Shown: piece by piece, positions 40,083 to 48,598 of the stretch
Layout of the letters: the number at the start of each line of letters is the position of its first letter
Position numbering within the stretch: the first letter of the stretch is position 1
Source of the DNA: Bacilli bacterium
GTDB lineage: Bacteria > Bacillota_I > Bacilli_A > RFN20 > CAG-288
DNA: 64,000 bases
NCBI GenBank assembly: GCA_022647725.1
Contig: JALCLG010000001.1
Coordinates: 1,280,001 to 1,344,000 of the forward strand
Direction: 5' to 3'
Notes under the pieces: generated by a model
The model's database searches: none
Seen by the model: only the letters and a program-made list of their open reading frames with translations
Told to the model about the DNA's origin: nothing
Program-made: the position numbers and the translations under genes

Positions 40083-43000
40083 ATGAAGAAATCCAAAACG
40101 GTTGTGTCGTTACTGTCGTTAGCTGCCATTCTCTTCTTAGCTGGTCAGACCGGTGCTTCGGTCACCGGTCTGACATCTGTCCGGTCGTATCGGGAAGGCA
40201 CAACCTCCGGGAAGTATACCTCCGACTTTGCCAGTGAAGCCGATTGTCTTGACTATGGCAATGATCTCACCACCCAGATTGCCGAAGAAGGCATGATCCT
40301 CTTGAAGAACAAAGACAATACCCTGCCCTTGACGGGAGCCAAGTATGTCTCGGTCTTCGGCAAGTCCTCCGTCAACCCCTCCTTAGGCGGCACCGGTTCC
40401 GGTGCCTCCAAAGGCTATTTCAAGCCGGTAGATGTCTATAGCTCCTTAGCCAAGGCTGGCTTCAAGACCAACACGTCGCTGAAGAACTTCTATGAGGATA
40501 ATAAGCGTTCCGGCGTCGGCCGGGTCTCGGGCAAAAGCAGTGACGGCTTCTCCGCGACCGATATCGGCGAGAGTGCCCTCTCGCGCTACGATGATGCCCT
40601 GAAAGCCACCTTCTCAGCCTATAGCGATGCCGCCATTGTCGTTCTGACCCGTATCGGCGGCGAGGGCTATGACCTGATCCGCAACAACTCCGTCGATCAT
40701 CAGAGTGCCGCTAGCGGCGATGAGGACTATGAGGCTCCGGAAGCCAATCAGCACTATCTGAAGCTTTCCAAGAACGAGCGGGAGATGATTGCGATGATCA
40801 AGGCCAGTCAGGCCTTCAAGAAGATCGTCGTGGTCCTGAACTCCTCCAATGCCATGGAACTTGGCGAACTGGCCGATGATGACGCCATCGGCGGCATCCT
40901 CTGGGCCGGTGGCCCCGGCGGGACGGGCTTTACCGCCTTAGGCGAAATCCTCAATGGCTCTGTCAATCCCTCGGGTCACACCGTCGATATCTTCCCGCGT
41001 GACTTTACGTTGGACCCGAGCTACTCCAATTTCGGCGATAACACCCAGACTTCCACCCCAGATAGTACCACCGGTGCCAGAGCCGACAATTCGACGATGA
41101 CCTATCTGAAGAGCGGTGAGACGACCTCGTCAAGTACGCTTAACTATATCGACTATGAGGAAGGCATCTATGTCGGCTACCGCTACTATGAGACCAAAGC
41201 CGATGTCCTCAATGCTGATGACACCAACCATCAGGCCGGTACGGACTGGTATGAGGGGACAGCCTCAGCCAAGGGTGCTGTTGTCTATCCGTTTGGATAC
41301 GGACTTAGCTACACCACCTTCAGCGAAGCCTTCAGTTCGGATTCCACCCCGAGTGAGGCAATCCAGAAGGACGGCACCCTCACTCTCAAGGTGATCGTCA
41401 CCAATACCGGATCGGTCAGTGGCAAACATGTCGTCCAGGCCTACTACAAGGCACCCTATCTTGAAAACGGCATTGAAAAGGCCAGTGCTAACCTGGTCGG
41501 CTTTGCCAAAACGTCGCTGCTGAAGCCGGGCCAGAGCCAGACCGTCGATGTCTCCTTCAAGGTCCAGGCTATGGCCAGCTACGATGATACGGATAAGAAT
41601 CAGGACTCCCACAAGGGCTATGAGCTGGATAAAGGAGACTATGAGGTCTCGCTCCGCTCCAATTCCCATGCAATCGATACCGATAATGCCACGGACAGCC
41701 AGCAGACGGGTTCCCCGTTAACGAGAACCTTCACTCTGGCGGAGACAGCCGACTACGACAATGATGGCATCTCGACTGCCAAAGTCAGCAATCTCTTCAC
41801 GGGCACCACGGAAGACTCGCTTCCGAAATCCAGTGATGGCATCGGCTTTACGGCGATGACGAGAGCCAAGGCGACCAACGGCTCGCGTCTCATCCTTCCG
41901 GAAGCTCCGAAAGCCAATGAATCCGCTTTGACGGATACTGGCTATCAGCGGCTGATGGTGGCGGATAGCATCGAGACGATTGAAGCGGATGGCTATGCCC
42001 ATCAGAAGACACTCAGTGATATCAAGACTGCCTATGGCGATGACTATACTCAGGGCGATACGACCCAGACCATCACCTTCCAGGATCTCGCTGGTTTAGC
42101 CTATACGGATAAGAAATATGATCAGGCCCTCAACAAGCTCACCTACCATGAGATGATCGCCATGATCAACAACTCCGGCTGGAAGACGCCGGCTGTCCCG
42201 AGTCTGGGCAAGCCCCAGGCGGCGGAACTGGATGGTCCGTCGGCTGTCTACAAAGTCGACTATCCGGTCGAAGCCACGATTGCGGCTACCTATAACCGGG
42301 ATCTCAGCAAGGCTTTCGGCCGTCAGATCGGCAATGAAGAGCTCTGGGCCAATCAGCCGGGCTGGTACGGACCGGCGATGAACACGCATCGCTCGCCGTT
42401 TGCCGGCCGTAACTTCGAATACTATTCGGAGGATGGCTATCTGGCCGGCGAAATGGCGGCTCAGACCGTCAGCGCCGCCAAAGCCAAAGGCGTCATCTGC
42501 TATGTCAAGCATATGGCGACCAATGATCAGGAGACCAACCGTGCCAATCTTTGTTCGTTTGTCTCCGAGCAGGCCCTGCGCGAGGTCTACTTCAAGCCTT
42601 TCCGATATGCGGTTGAGAAGGGACACGCCAACGGCGTGATGGCTTCGCAGACCCGCATCGGGATGACGGCCTGCTACAACAACTATGCCGAAATGCAGGC
42701 CATGTTACGGGACGAATGGGGCTTTGACGGCTATGTCGTCACCGATGCCGGGGCTGGCTTCAAGCCAGGCTCGACCACGGCGGATACCTATCTCAGCCGT
42801 ATCGGCGGCATTGACTGTCCTTTAGCCTATACCGATAACAGCGAAGAGACTCTCACGAAGGAGTATGGCGACTGGGATGACACGAAGAAACTTCCGGTGC
42901 TCCACACGGACAGCAAGGATATCACCCTGACGACCAGCTACTATGCCTTCCGTCAGTCGGCCAAACGTTTCCTCTATGCCTTTGCTAACTCCACCAATGA

Positions 43001-43910
43001 GCAGAATGCCTATGCCTTTGATGCCTTCAAGGGTCAGGATCTGGTGGAAGCCTGTGACTTTGCCTTCAGCGAGGATATCTCCGTTCAGGATCCTTTGAAG
43101 GATATCGGTACCCGGAATATCAGCTATGCCGTTACCTCAGGCTCGCTGCCGGAAGGCGTGACTCTGACCGCCAACGGCATCCTCTCGGGGAAGTCAGCTG
43201 TCAAGGGAAAATCCACCTTTGAAATCACCTGCTATGCCGACAGCTGGGTGAAATCCACCCAGAAGTTCAGTCTCACCATCGCTGATCTCTTCACCAGTGA
43301 TCAGGATCTGTCGGACTTGACGGCCAATAAAGCCGTCAGTGCGACCTTCAGCTCCGATAAGGTCAAGCCGAGTCACAGCGAGACCTCGATGTATGGCGGC
43401 TATGTCACCATCACCACGGATGTCGTCCTCACCTTTGTCCTGGGCGAGGGTTCGCTTCCGGATGGACTCACGCTCTCCAGTGACGGTGTGCTCTCAGGAA
43501 CCCCGACCACGGCCGGAACCTATGACGCGACTCTCTCCATTGTCGAGCTGACGACCGTGACGACGGTCTTCGGTGCCAATAAGATGGTCAGCAACAGTGC
43601 CAACACCTACAATCAGGATCTGACCATCACCGTCAAGGCCGATAGTACGGCCCCTGTCGTGGATCCGGCGAAGGAAGCCGGCGAGAAGGCCGATTCGGCT
43701 GCCAGTGCTGCCGCTAACGCCACCAGCGCCGCCAATGCTGCCGCCAGTGCTGCCCAAGCTGCCAGTTCGACGGCGACGGCTGCCTTAGCTGCCTCCGAGA
43801 AGAAATCCTCCTATCAGCCGCTGATGATTGGCGGGATTGTGCTCGGCTCGGCCGGCCTTGTTGTCGCAACGGTTGGCTTAATCCTGGTCTTGCTGAAGAA
43901 GAAAGATTAG
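40083..43910 (+). CDS. Membrane-anchored, circularly permuted GH3 beta-glycosidase
   Basis: 1275 aa exported enzyme. Signal peptide or anchor 1-25; GH3 C-terminal alpha/beta domain first (about 55-310, with IVVLTRIGGEGYDL and VVLNSSNAMELGEL), then a fibronectin-III-like domain (about 400-560). The TIM-barrel catalytic domain comes second (about 620-960): RSPFAGRNFEYYSEDGYLAG, YVKHMATNDQETNR and nucleophile Asp888 in YVVTDAGAG. This swapped order is known for some clostridial and ruminococcal GH3 enzymes. Next come two Ig-like He_PIG-type repeats (SLPEGVTLTANGILSG and SLPDGLTLSSDGVLSG), an Ala-rich stalk (about 1200-1240) and a C-terminal helix ending LLKKKD. Substrate unknown, probably a beta-glucoside or xyloside. 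Confidence 0.92.
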   Translation: MKKSKTVVSLLSLAAILFLAGQTGASVTGLTSVRSYREGTTSGKYTSDFASEADCLDYGNDLTTQIAEEGMILLKNKDNTLPLTGAKYVSVFGKSSVNPSLGGTGSGASKGYFKPVDVYSSLAKAGFKTNTSLKNFYEDNKRSGVGRVSGKSSDGFSATDIGESALSRYDDALKATFSAYSDAAIVVLTRIGGEGYDLIRNNSVDHQSAASGDEDYEAPEANQHYLKLSKNEREMIAMIKASQAFKKIVVVLNSSNAMELGELADDDAIGGILWAGGPGGTGFTALGEILNGSVNPSGHTVDIFPRDFTLDPSYSNFGDNTQTSTPDSTTGARADNSTMTYLKSGETTSSSTLNYIDYEEGIYVGYRYYETKADVLNADDTNHQAGTDWYEGTASAKGAVVYPFGYGLSYTTFSEAFSSDSTPSEAIQKDGTLTLKVIVTNTGSVSGKHVVQAYYKAPYLENGIEKASANLVGFAKTSLLKPGQSQTVDVSFKVQAMASYDDTDKNQDSHKGYELDKGDYEVSLRSNSHAIDTDNATDSQQTGSPLTRTFTLAETADYDNDGISTAKVSNLFTGTTEDSLPKSSDGIGFTAMTRAKATNGSRLILPEAPKANESALTDTGYQRLMVADSIETIEADGYAHQKTLSDIKTAYGDDYTQGDTTQTITFQDLAGLAYTDKKYDQALNKLTYHEMIAMINNSGWKTPAVPSLGKPQAAELDGPSAVYKVDYPVEATIAATYNRDLSKAFGRQIGNEELWANQPGWYGPAMNTHRSPFAGRNFEYYSEDGYLAGEMAAQTVSAAKAKGVICYVKHMATNDQETNRANLCSFVSEQALREVYFKPFRYAVEKGHANGVMASQTRIGMTACYNNYAEMQAMLRDEWGFDGYVVTDAGAGFKPGSTTADTYLSRIGGIDCPLAYTDNSEETLTKEYGDWDDTKKLPVLHTDSKDITLTTSYYAFRQSAKRFLYAFANSTNEQNAYAFDAFKGQDLVEACDFAFSEDISVQDPLKDIGTRNISYAVTSGSLPEGVTLTANGILSGKSAVKGKSTFEITCYADSWVKSTQKFSLTIADLFTSDQDLSDLTANKAVSATFSSDKVKPSHSETSMYGGYVTITTDVVLTFVLGEGSLPDGLTLSSDGVLSGTPTTAGTYDATLSIVELTTVTTVFGANKMVSNSANTYNQDLTITVKADSTAPVVDPAKEAGEKADSAASAAANATSAANAAASAAQAASSTATAALAASEKKSSYQPLMIGGIVLGSAGLVVATVGLILVLLKKKD

Positions 43911-43928
43911 GCGTTTCCTTTCCCAATG

Positions 43929-43965
43929 AAAAAGCGAGCGGGTTCTTGGTTCCCGCTCGCTTTTT
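43929..43965. terminator. Bidirectional terminator
   Basis: GCGAGCGGG (43934-43942) / CCCGCTCGC (43952-43960) with A5 before and T5 after. Serves GH3 on the plus strand and the disrupted TetR gene on the minus strand. Confidence 0.93.
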
Positions 43966-43979
43966 GTGTGCTATGTGAT

Positions 43980-44529
43980 CTAATCCTGCTTGAAGCCAGG
44001 GAAGACGGAGATGATGAGCTGATAGGAGCACTCCTCAATCTGATCCAAAGTCAGATTGGTCTTGTCTTCGAAATATTCGATGACAAGGGTGATCATGCCG
44101 CTGGCTAAGAGGTTGATTTCCGCCAGCTGAAGCTGGGATATGGAATTGTCCTTTTCAAAGTGACGGGAAGCCTCTTTGATGAACTTGTCCTTCATCTCGA
44201 TGTAGACATACCGGGGAATGTAGTTGACGATCTGATGATACGTGTTGGCATTGTCCTTGTAGGTTTTGAAGACGAGGGAGAGGAAACTCTTGAGCGAATC
44301 ATTCTGCTTGCTGGAGATTTCCCAGGACTGCGTGAGCTCAGCCATCAGGGCATCTTCGATTTCGTTGATGACGTCACTGACATTGCGGTAGTGATGATAG
44401 AAGGTTCCGCGGTTGATATCGGCCTCTTTGGCGATATCGCTGATACTAATGGCTTTGAGATCCTTCTTCTTCGCTAACAGCTTGATGACGGCTTTACGGA
44501 TGGTCTGCTTCGTCCTTTCGGAATTCTTG
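43980..44529 (-). pseudogene. 3' part of a TetR-family regulator gene split by IS66
   Basis: Continues TKQTIRKAVIKLLAKKKDL, ISISDIAKEADINRGTFYHHYRN (the TetR HTH) and the C-terminal ligand domain to the stop at 43980. No start codon with SD follows the IS end. Joined to 47176-47263 after removing the element and one 8-bp duplication, the frame is continuous: 630 bases, 209 aa. An internal ATG at 44345 lies after the HTH, so no DNA-binding product can be made from this fragment alone. Confidence 0.93.
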
Positions 44530-44586
44530 GTAAGCGGAAATTGGGGTGTGGGAACTTGGACAGAAAAAAAGGAGTCCGGAGAGCAT

Positions 44587-46371
44587 TTAGCTCGCGTCGG
44601 ACTCCTTTCCTTTTTCCGTCTCTTTCCGTTCCTTCTCCATCGCCTTTTTCTCTCCTTCGGTGAGCCTCACCGATTCCGGGAGCTTCGCCGAATAGGGAAG
44701 GAAGTCTCCGAGCTTCTCCGGATCGGAGAGGTCCTTATAGTTCGTCAGCACGTATTCCATGTATCTCATCGGGTTGAGACCGTTGAGGACGGCCGTCTGG
44801 ACCACCGAGAGCATCACGGCCGTGTCGCCGGCTCCGCCCTCGGTCTTCGAGAACATGCTTGCGTTCTTCACCATCTTCACCTTGCGTACGGTCCTCTCAG
44901 CGGAGTTGTTGGTCATGGGGACGCTTCCGTCCTCGAGAAAGAGGAGGTAATGGCTCACCTCGTCGAGGCCGTAGGAGATGGCGCGGTTCCTGGGCGTATC
45001 GTCCTCTCCGCGGTATTCTGCGGCCAGCTCGAAATACTTCTCGACGGAAGGCCTCACCTCCGTCTGTCTCCTCTCCTTCCTCTCCTCGGGGGAAAGGCCC
45101 TTCAGCCTCTTCTCCGCGCCGAACGCCTGCTTGAGGAGCGACACGAGCTCCTGCACCTCGAGGAAGTCCCTGTCCTTCCTCGAATCCTCGGGATAGTCCG
45201 CGAGGAAGGCGATGAGCGGGCGCTCGAGATGCGAGTAGCAGTAGGCGAGATGTCCGAACCCCGCATAGGCTCCGTACTGGTCGCTCACGACCGTGCCGGG
45301 GAACCCGTCTCCGAGTATCTCCTTCGCGTGTTCGTACTTCCGGTCGTTCTCATAGCAGTAGAGCATGATCCTCGAAGGCTCCGAGGCACCGGTGACAGCC
45401 GCCCAGAAGTAGTTGGTGCGGTTCTCGGCTCCGAGGCAGTTGTACGGCGTCTCGTCGATATGGACCACATGGGCCTTCCTCAGGTCCTCCTTCATCCTTG
45501 CGGCGAGAGGGGCGAAGACCTTCGCCGTCATGGCGCAGTATCTCACGATGAGCGTCTTGGAGAGCGGAAACCCCGACTGGGCGAAGACGTCGCGCAGACG
45601 GTTCCTCGGAAGATAGGCTCCATAGGAGAGATAGGCGAGGAAGGCACCGAGGCTCGGGGTGCAGCCGCTCAGTCCGTAGGCGTCTTCTGCCTTCTCCGAG
45701 GTGTCGGATCTCTTCCCGCAGTGCGGACAGACATAGCAATGAACAATATAGCGGGTCTTGCGGAAGTATCCGGGAACGTAGGAGAGCTTATAGAACTCCT
45801 GGGCTCCCTTCTCGTCCATCGTGACTCCGCAGCTTTCACACACGGGCGTCTTGCTCGGAGCCGTGTCGACCGTCTCCGTCTTTCCGGGAATGCAGTCGAA
45901 ATCCACGGTCCCCTCCCGGCGGCCTCTCTTCCTTCCCTCGGTCTCGGACTTCACGGTGTCGGGCGAATCGGACGGATGGTCCGCTGCAGGCGATACGCAG
46001 ATCCCCTTCTTCGCCAGTTCGGATGTCTTCTCGCTCCGGCTGTTCGCGTAGAGCTGGCGTATGAGCTCACGGGTCAGCACCTTGTTGGCGACGAGGTATC
46101 TCTCGAGGACGGTACGGAGGAAGTGCTCCTCGTCTCCGTAGGCCCTGAGCTGGTCCGACGCATGGCTGAGCTCGGATATCTTCTTCTCCGCCTTTTTCTT
46201 CTCGTCCCGGAGGATTCCGAGGTCTTTCTCGTATCCGGCGATCCTCGCCTTCGAGTCCGCGGCGCCGTTCCTCAGCGACGAGACTTCCGCGGCCAGCGCG
46301 GCGTTTCTCGCCTCCGACTTCTTCAGCATCTCGATGAGCTCCTCACGGCTGAGTCCGATGTCCTTTTCCAT
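44587..46371 (-). CDS. IS66 transposase TnpC (copy 2)
   Basis: 594 aa, no difference from copy 1 seen in the translation: coiled coil, CESC/CPHC zinc domain, DDE residues in HIDETPYNC, VSDQYGAY and NNSAERTVRK. Leaderless promoter as in copy 1 (-10 6 bases before the ATG at 46371). Confidence 0.96.
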   Translation of the reverse strand: MEKDIGLSREELIEMLKKSEARNAALAAEVSSLRNGAADSKARIAGYEKDLGILRDEKKKAEKKISELSHASDQLRAYGDEEHFLRTVLERYLVANKVLTRELIRQLYANSRSEKTSELAKKGICVSPAADHPSDSPDTVKSETEGRKRGRREGTVDFDCIPGKTETVDTAPSKTPVCESCGVTMDEKGAQEFYKLSYVPGYFRKTRYIVHCYVCPHCGKRSDTSEKAEDAYGLSGCTPSLGAFLAYLSYGAYLPRNRLRDVFAQSGFPLSKTLIVRYCAMTAKVFAPLAARMKEDLRKAHVVHIDETPYNCLGAENRTNYFWAAVTGASEPSRIMLYCYENDRKYEHAKEILGDGFPGTVVSDQYGAYAGFGHLAYCYSHLERPLIAFLADYPEDSRKDRDFLEVQELVSLLKQAFGAEKRLKGLSPEERKERRQTEVRPSVEKYFELAAEYRGEDDTPRNRAISYGLDEVSHYLLFLEDGSVPMTNNSAERTVRKVKMVKNASMFSKTEGGAGDTAVMLSVVQTAVLNGLNPMRYMEYVLTNYKDLSDPEKLGDFLPYSAKLPESVRLTEGEKKAMEKERKETEKGKESDAS

Positions 46372-46462
46372 GACAATATTATATCAGATATATGCCATTT
46401 ATACAAGCAGAAAGTGCCGATTCTATCGGCTTTTCTGCGAATGTTTTCTCGCTAGGCAACCT

Positions 46463-46816
46463 TCATTTCCCGATGAAACATTGCTGTGTAGTGTGGGCTC
46501 CCGGCTGGACCGGGGAAAGGCCCTCAAGCAGCCACAGGAGCTGCCTTCTGTCGATCGTCACCACGCCGTCCTCCGCCTTCGGCCAGCAGAACTTTCCGGT
46601 CACGCATCTCTTCTGGTAGAGCCAGCATCCGTCTGCGTCGAGCTCGAGGATCTTGAGCGTCCTTTTGTCCCTTCCGCAGAAGACGAAAAGACGGTGGAGC
46701 ATGTCCTTCTTCTCCATCAGGGTCGAGGCAAGCGCGAGAAGAGAGTGCATCCCTCTTCTCATGTCCGTCGTCCCCTGGTAGAGATAAATCCCTTCGATCT
46801 TCTCCAGTTCGATCAT
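46463..46816 (-). CDS. IS66 TnpB (copy 2)
   Basis: 117 aa, same translation as copy 1 with the YQGTTDMRRGMHSL block. ATG at 46816 overlaps the tnpA stop. Confidence 0.95.
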   Translation of the reverse strand: MIELEKIEGIYLYQGTTDMRRGMHSLLALASTLMEKKDMLHRLFVFCGRDKRTLKILELDADGCWLYQKRCVTGKFCWPKAEDGVVTIDRRQLLWLLEGLSPVQPGAHTTQQCFIGK

Positions 46817-47103
46817 AGCCTCCTCATCACCTCCGCGAGATCGGATGCCGTGATCGTCATCGCGACGGTCCCGATCCTCACCTCGATCGTTCTTTCGCCG
46901 CATTCGACCCTGGCGAAGGCCATGGCCGGCCGAACGGCTTCGGAGTTTCCGGGATTCTTCTCCCTCTCGATCCGGTTCCTCTTCTCCCTCAGGTATCTCA
47001 CCTGGTTGTGGCTTATCCCGAACCTTGCCTCGGCTTCCTCAAGCCCGTGCCCGTCCGAATAGTCTACGATCTCCTTCTGCTTCTCCGTGAGCGGATATGT
47101 CAT
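46813..47103 (-). CDS. IS66 TnpA-like accessory protein (copy 2)
   Basis: 96 aa. Identical to copy 1 except NSEAVRPAMAF against NSEAVQPAMAF, a single base change. Start ATG 47103 by analogy with copy 1. Confidence 0.9.
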   Translation of the reverse strand: MTYPLTEKQKEIVDYSDGHGLEEAEARFGISHNQVRYLREKRNRIEREKNPGNSEAVRPAMAFARVECGERTIEVRIGTVAMTITASDLAEVMRRL

Positions 47104-47175
47104 CCTTCTCATCCTCCTTGCACAAAGAGGATACCAACAAAAAGCGGGGCCCGAAGACCCCCAATTTCCGCTTAC

Positions 47176-47263
47176 AATTCTTGTAAGGCGACCGGCTTCT
47201 CTTCCCAGCAGGAGAGACTGTCTTTAAGTCCGTTACCGGGCTTTTTCCTTGTGTGTTTTTCAT
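47176..47263 (-). pseudogene. 5' part of the IS66-split TetR-family gene
   Basis: ATG at 47263 opens MKNTQGKSPVTDLKTVSPAG..RSPYKN and runs into the 8-bp duplication. TATAAT (minus, 47276-47271) ends 7 bases before the ATG. Its -35 has been separated by the 488-bp insertion at 47288-47775. The gene has thus been hit twice, in the coding sequence and in the promoter. Confidence 0.9.
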
Positions 47264-47287
47264 ACTTAGAATTATACTTTCCTGTTT

Positions 47288-47775
47288 GAGAAGGAGGAAC
47301 AATAGTGTTGGCATTTCGGCTCTGACATCGGCCGAGTTTCCGTTCTGATGGTATAATTTTCCTGCTGCATTAGGACCAGTTCAAGGCTCGGCATCCGCTA
47401 ATGCAGCAATTCCCGGATGCCCTGCCCTGAACCGGCCGGAAAGGATTTTCCGGTGTCCGAGAAAAAGATCGACCGACGAAGTATGCGTATAACTGTTTTC
47501 GCATGCTGCCCTTTCTGCGGAAGCGGGAAGGTGACGAAGTACGGGAAGGAAAAGAACGGGGCGCAGAGATTCCGCTGCGCTTCATGCGGGAGGACGTTCA
47601 CGGGAAGGGAGAACACGGTTCTCTTCTCCTCGAAGGTCTCTCCGGGACATATCAGAAGAATGCTCTCGATGCTGATGGAAGGGACGACAATCCGGCAGGC
47701 CTGCCATCAGTCGAAGGTATCCCTTCGGACAGGCGTTCTCTACCTCAGGAAGTTCCAGGCTCTGATAAGTCCCGG
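47288..47775 (+). mobile_element. One-ended IS1595-like insertion (488 bp)
   Basis: Identical by eye to the first 488 bases of the element at 37537-38616 (left inverted repeat, leader hairpins, first part of the transposase), then ends abruptly after TAAGTCCCGG with no right inverted repeat. It is nevertheless bracketed by an 8-bp direct repeat TCCTGTTT (47280-47287 and 47776-47783), the duplication length of the family. The truncated transposase frame (from 47483) keeps only the zinc ribbon and HTH. Confidence 0.9.
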
Positions 47776-47799
47776 TCCTGTTTTTAAAATTGCAATACT

Positions 47800-47815
47800 T
47801 GTTTAATATTAAACA
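47800..47815. promoter_or_regulatory. 16-bp perfect palindrome, candidate TetR operator
   Basis: TGTTTAATATTAAACA between the original -35 of the split TetR gene (TTGCAA, 47790-47795) and the response-regulator promoter. Position and symmetry fit an operator for the divergent pair. Confidence 0.55.
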
Positions 47816-47872
47816 GATGATTATTATATCGATTTTCTTTACGGGCCCGTTTCGTCTCGAAAAGGCAGGGTA

Positions 47873-47881
47873 TGGTATAAT
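47873..47881 (+). promoter_or_regulatory. Extended -10 promoter of the response-regulator gene
   Basis: TGGTATAAT, an extended -10, with no clear -35. Ten bases separate it from the ATG at 47892 and there is no SD, so the message should be leaderless or nearly so. Confidence 0.65.
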
Positions 47882-47891
47882 CGATTATACT

Positions 47892-48596
47892 ATGGCAAAG
47901 ATAACGGTTGTCGAGGACAGCGATGACGATGCCAACCATCTTTTAGGGTTTATTGAAAAATACGGCCAGGAAAACCAGCAGGCGTTTCTCACGACCCGTT
48001 TCCGTGATCCTTTGGGCCTCCTAGACAACTATAAGGCGGACTACGACATCATCTTCCTGGATATCCGGATGCCTTATATGGACGGCATGGCAGCCGCTCG
48101 CGAGATCCGTAAAAAGGATCAGGAGGTGATCCTGATCTTTATCACCTCCTTGGCTCAGTTTGCCGTCTCGGGCTATCAGGTCGATGCCCTGGACTTTGTC
48201 ATCAAGCCGATCGACTACCCCTCCTTCTCCTTGAAGATGCAGCGGGCCTTGTCCCGGGTCCATACGAAAGAGGATCAGAGCCTTCTCATCCTCTGCCAAG
48301 GCAACAAACAGAAAATCCTGGTCAGCGATATCACCTATGTGGAGTCTCTGAAGCACCATGTCCTTTTCCATACTACGAAAGGGAACTTTGAAACCTATGA
48401 CTCCATCACGGCTGTTGAGAAGAAGCTGGGATCGAAGGAGTTCTCCCGCTGCAACAACTGTTATCTGGTCCATCTGAAGTATGTCGATCATATCAAAGGC
48501 TATGACGTCAAGGTCGCTAACGATCTTCTCCAGATCTCCCAGCCCCGGAAGAAAGCCTTCCAAGAGGCGTTAGTCACCTATCTGGAGGGTGCCTAG
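47892..48596 (+). CDS. LytTR-family response regulator
   Basis: 234 aa. Receiver domain 1-120: acidic pocket VVEDSDDD, phospho-acceptor Asp57 in IIFLDIRMPYMDG, Thr/Ser in FITS and Lys in FVIKPI. The C-terminal about 100 residues are a LytTR DNA-binding domain (LVSDITYVESLKHHVLFHTTKGNFETYDSITAVEKKL, then FSRCNNCYLVHLKYVDHIKGYDVKV). The longer upstream frame to 47790 covers the promoter and is rejected. Two bases separate it from the kinase gene. Such pairs often control peptide-signalled or surface functions. Confidence 0.95.
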   Translation: MAKITVVEDSDDDANHLLGFIEKYGQENQQAFLTTRFRDPLGLLDNYKADYDIIFLDIRMPYMDGMAAAREIRKKDQEVILIFITSLAQFAVSGYQVDALDFVIKPIDYPSFSLKMQRALSRVHTKEDQSLLILCQGNKQKILVSDITYVESLKHHVLFHTTKGNFETYDSITAVEKKLGSKEFSRCNNCYLVHLKYVDHIKGYDVKVANDLLQISQPRKKAFQEALVTYLEGA

Positions 48597-48598
48597 CG

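Larger units (their letters stand above)
44530..47175 (-). mobile_element. IS66-family element, copy 2 (2646 bp, complete, inverted)
   Basis: Same length, ends and gene content as copy 1 in opposite orientation. Flanked by its own perfect 8-bp target duplication AATTCTTG (44522-44529 and 47176-47183). All three genes intact. It interrupts the TetR gene at codon about 29. Confidence 0.97.

Noticed and set aside
33536..47175. A composite transposon bounded by the two IS66 copies
   Set aside because: Each copy has its own different matched 8-bp duplication, so they inserted separately; a composite would share one duplication at the outer ends.
47790..47892. Extended N-terminus of the LytTR regulator from 47790
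   Set aside because: The extra 34 residues cover the extended -10 promoter and do not belong to the receiver fold, which starts exactly at MAKITVVED.
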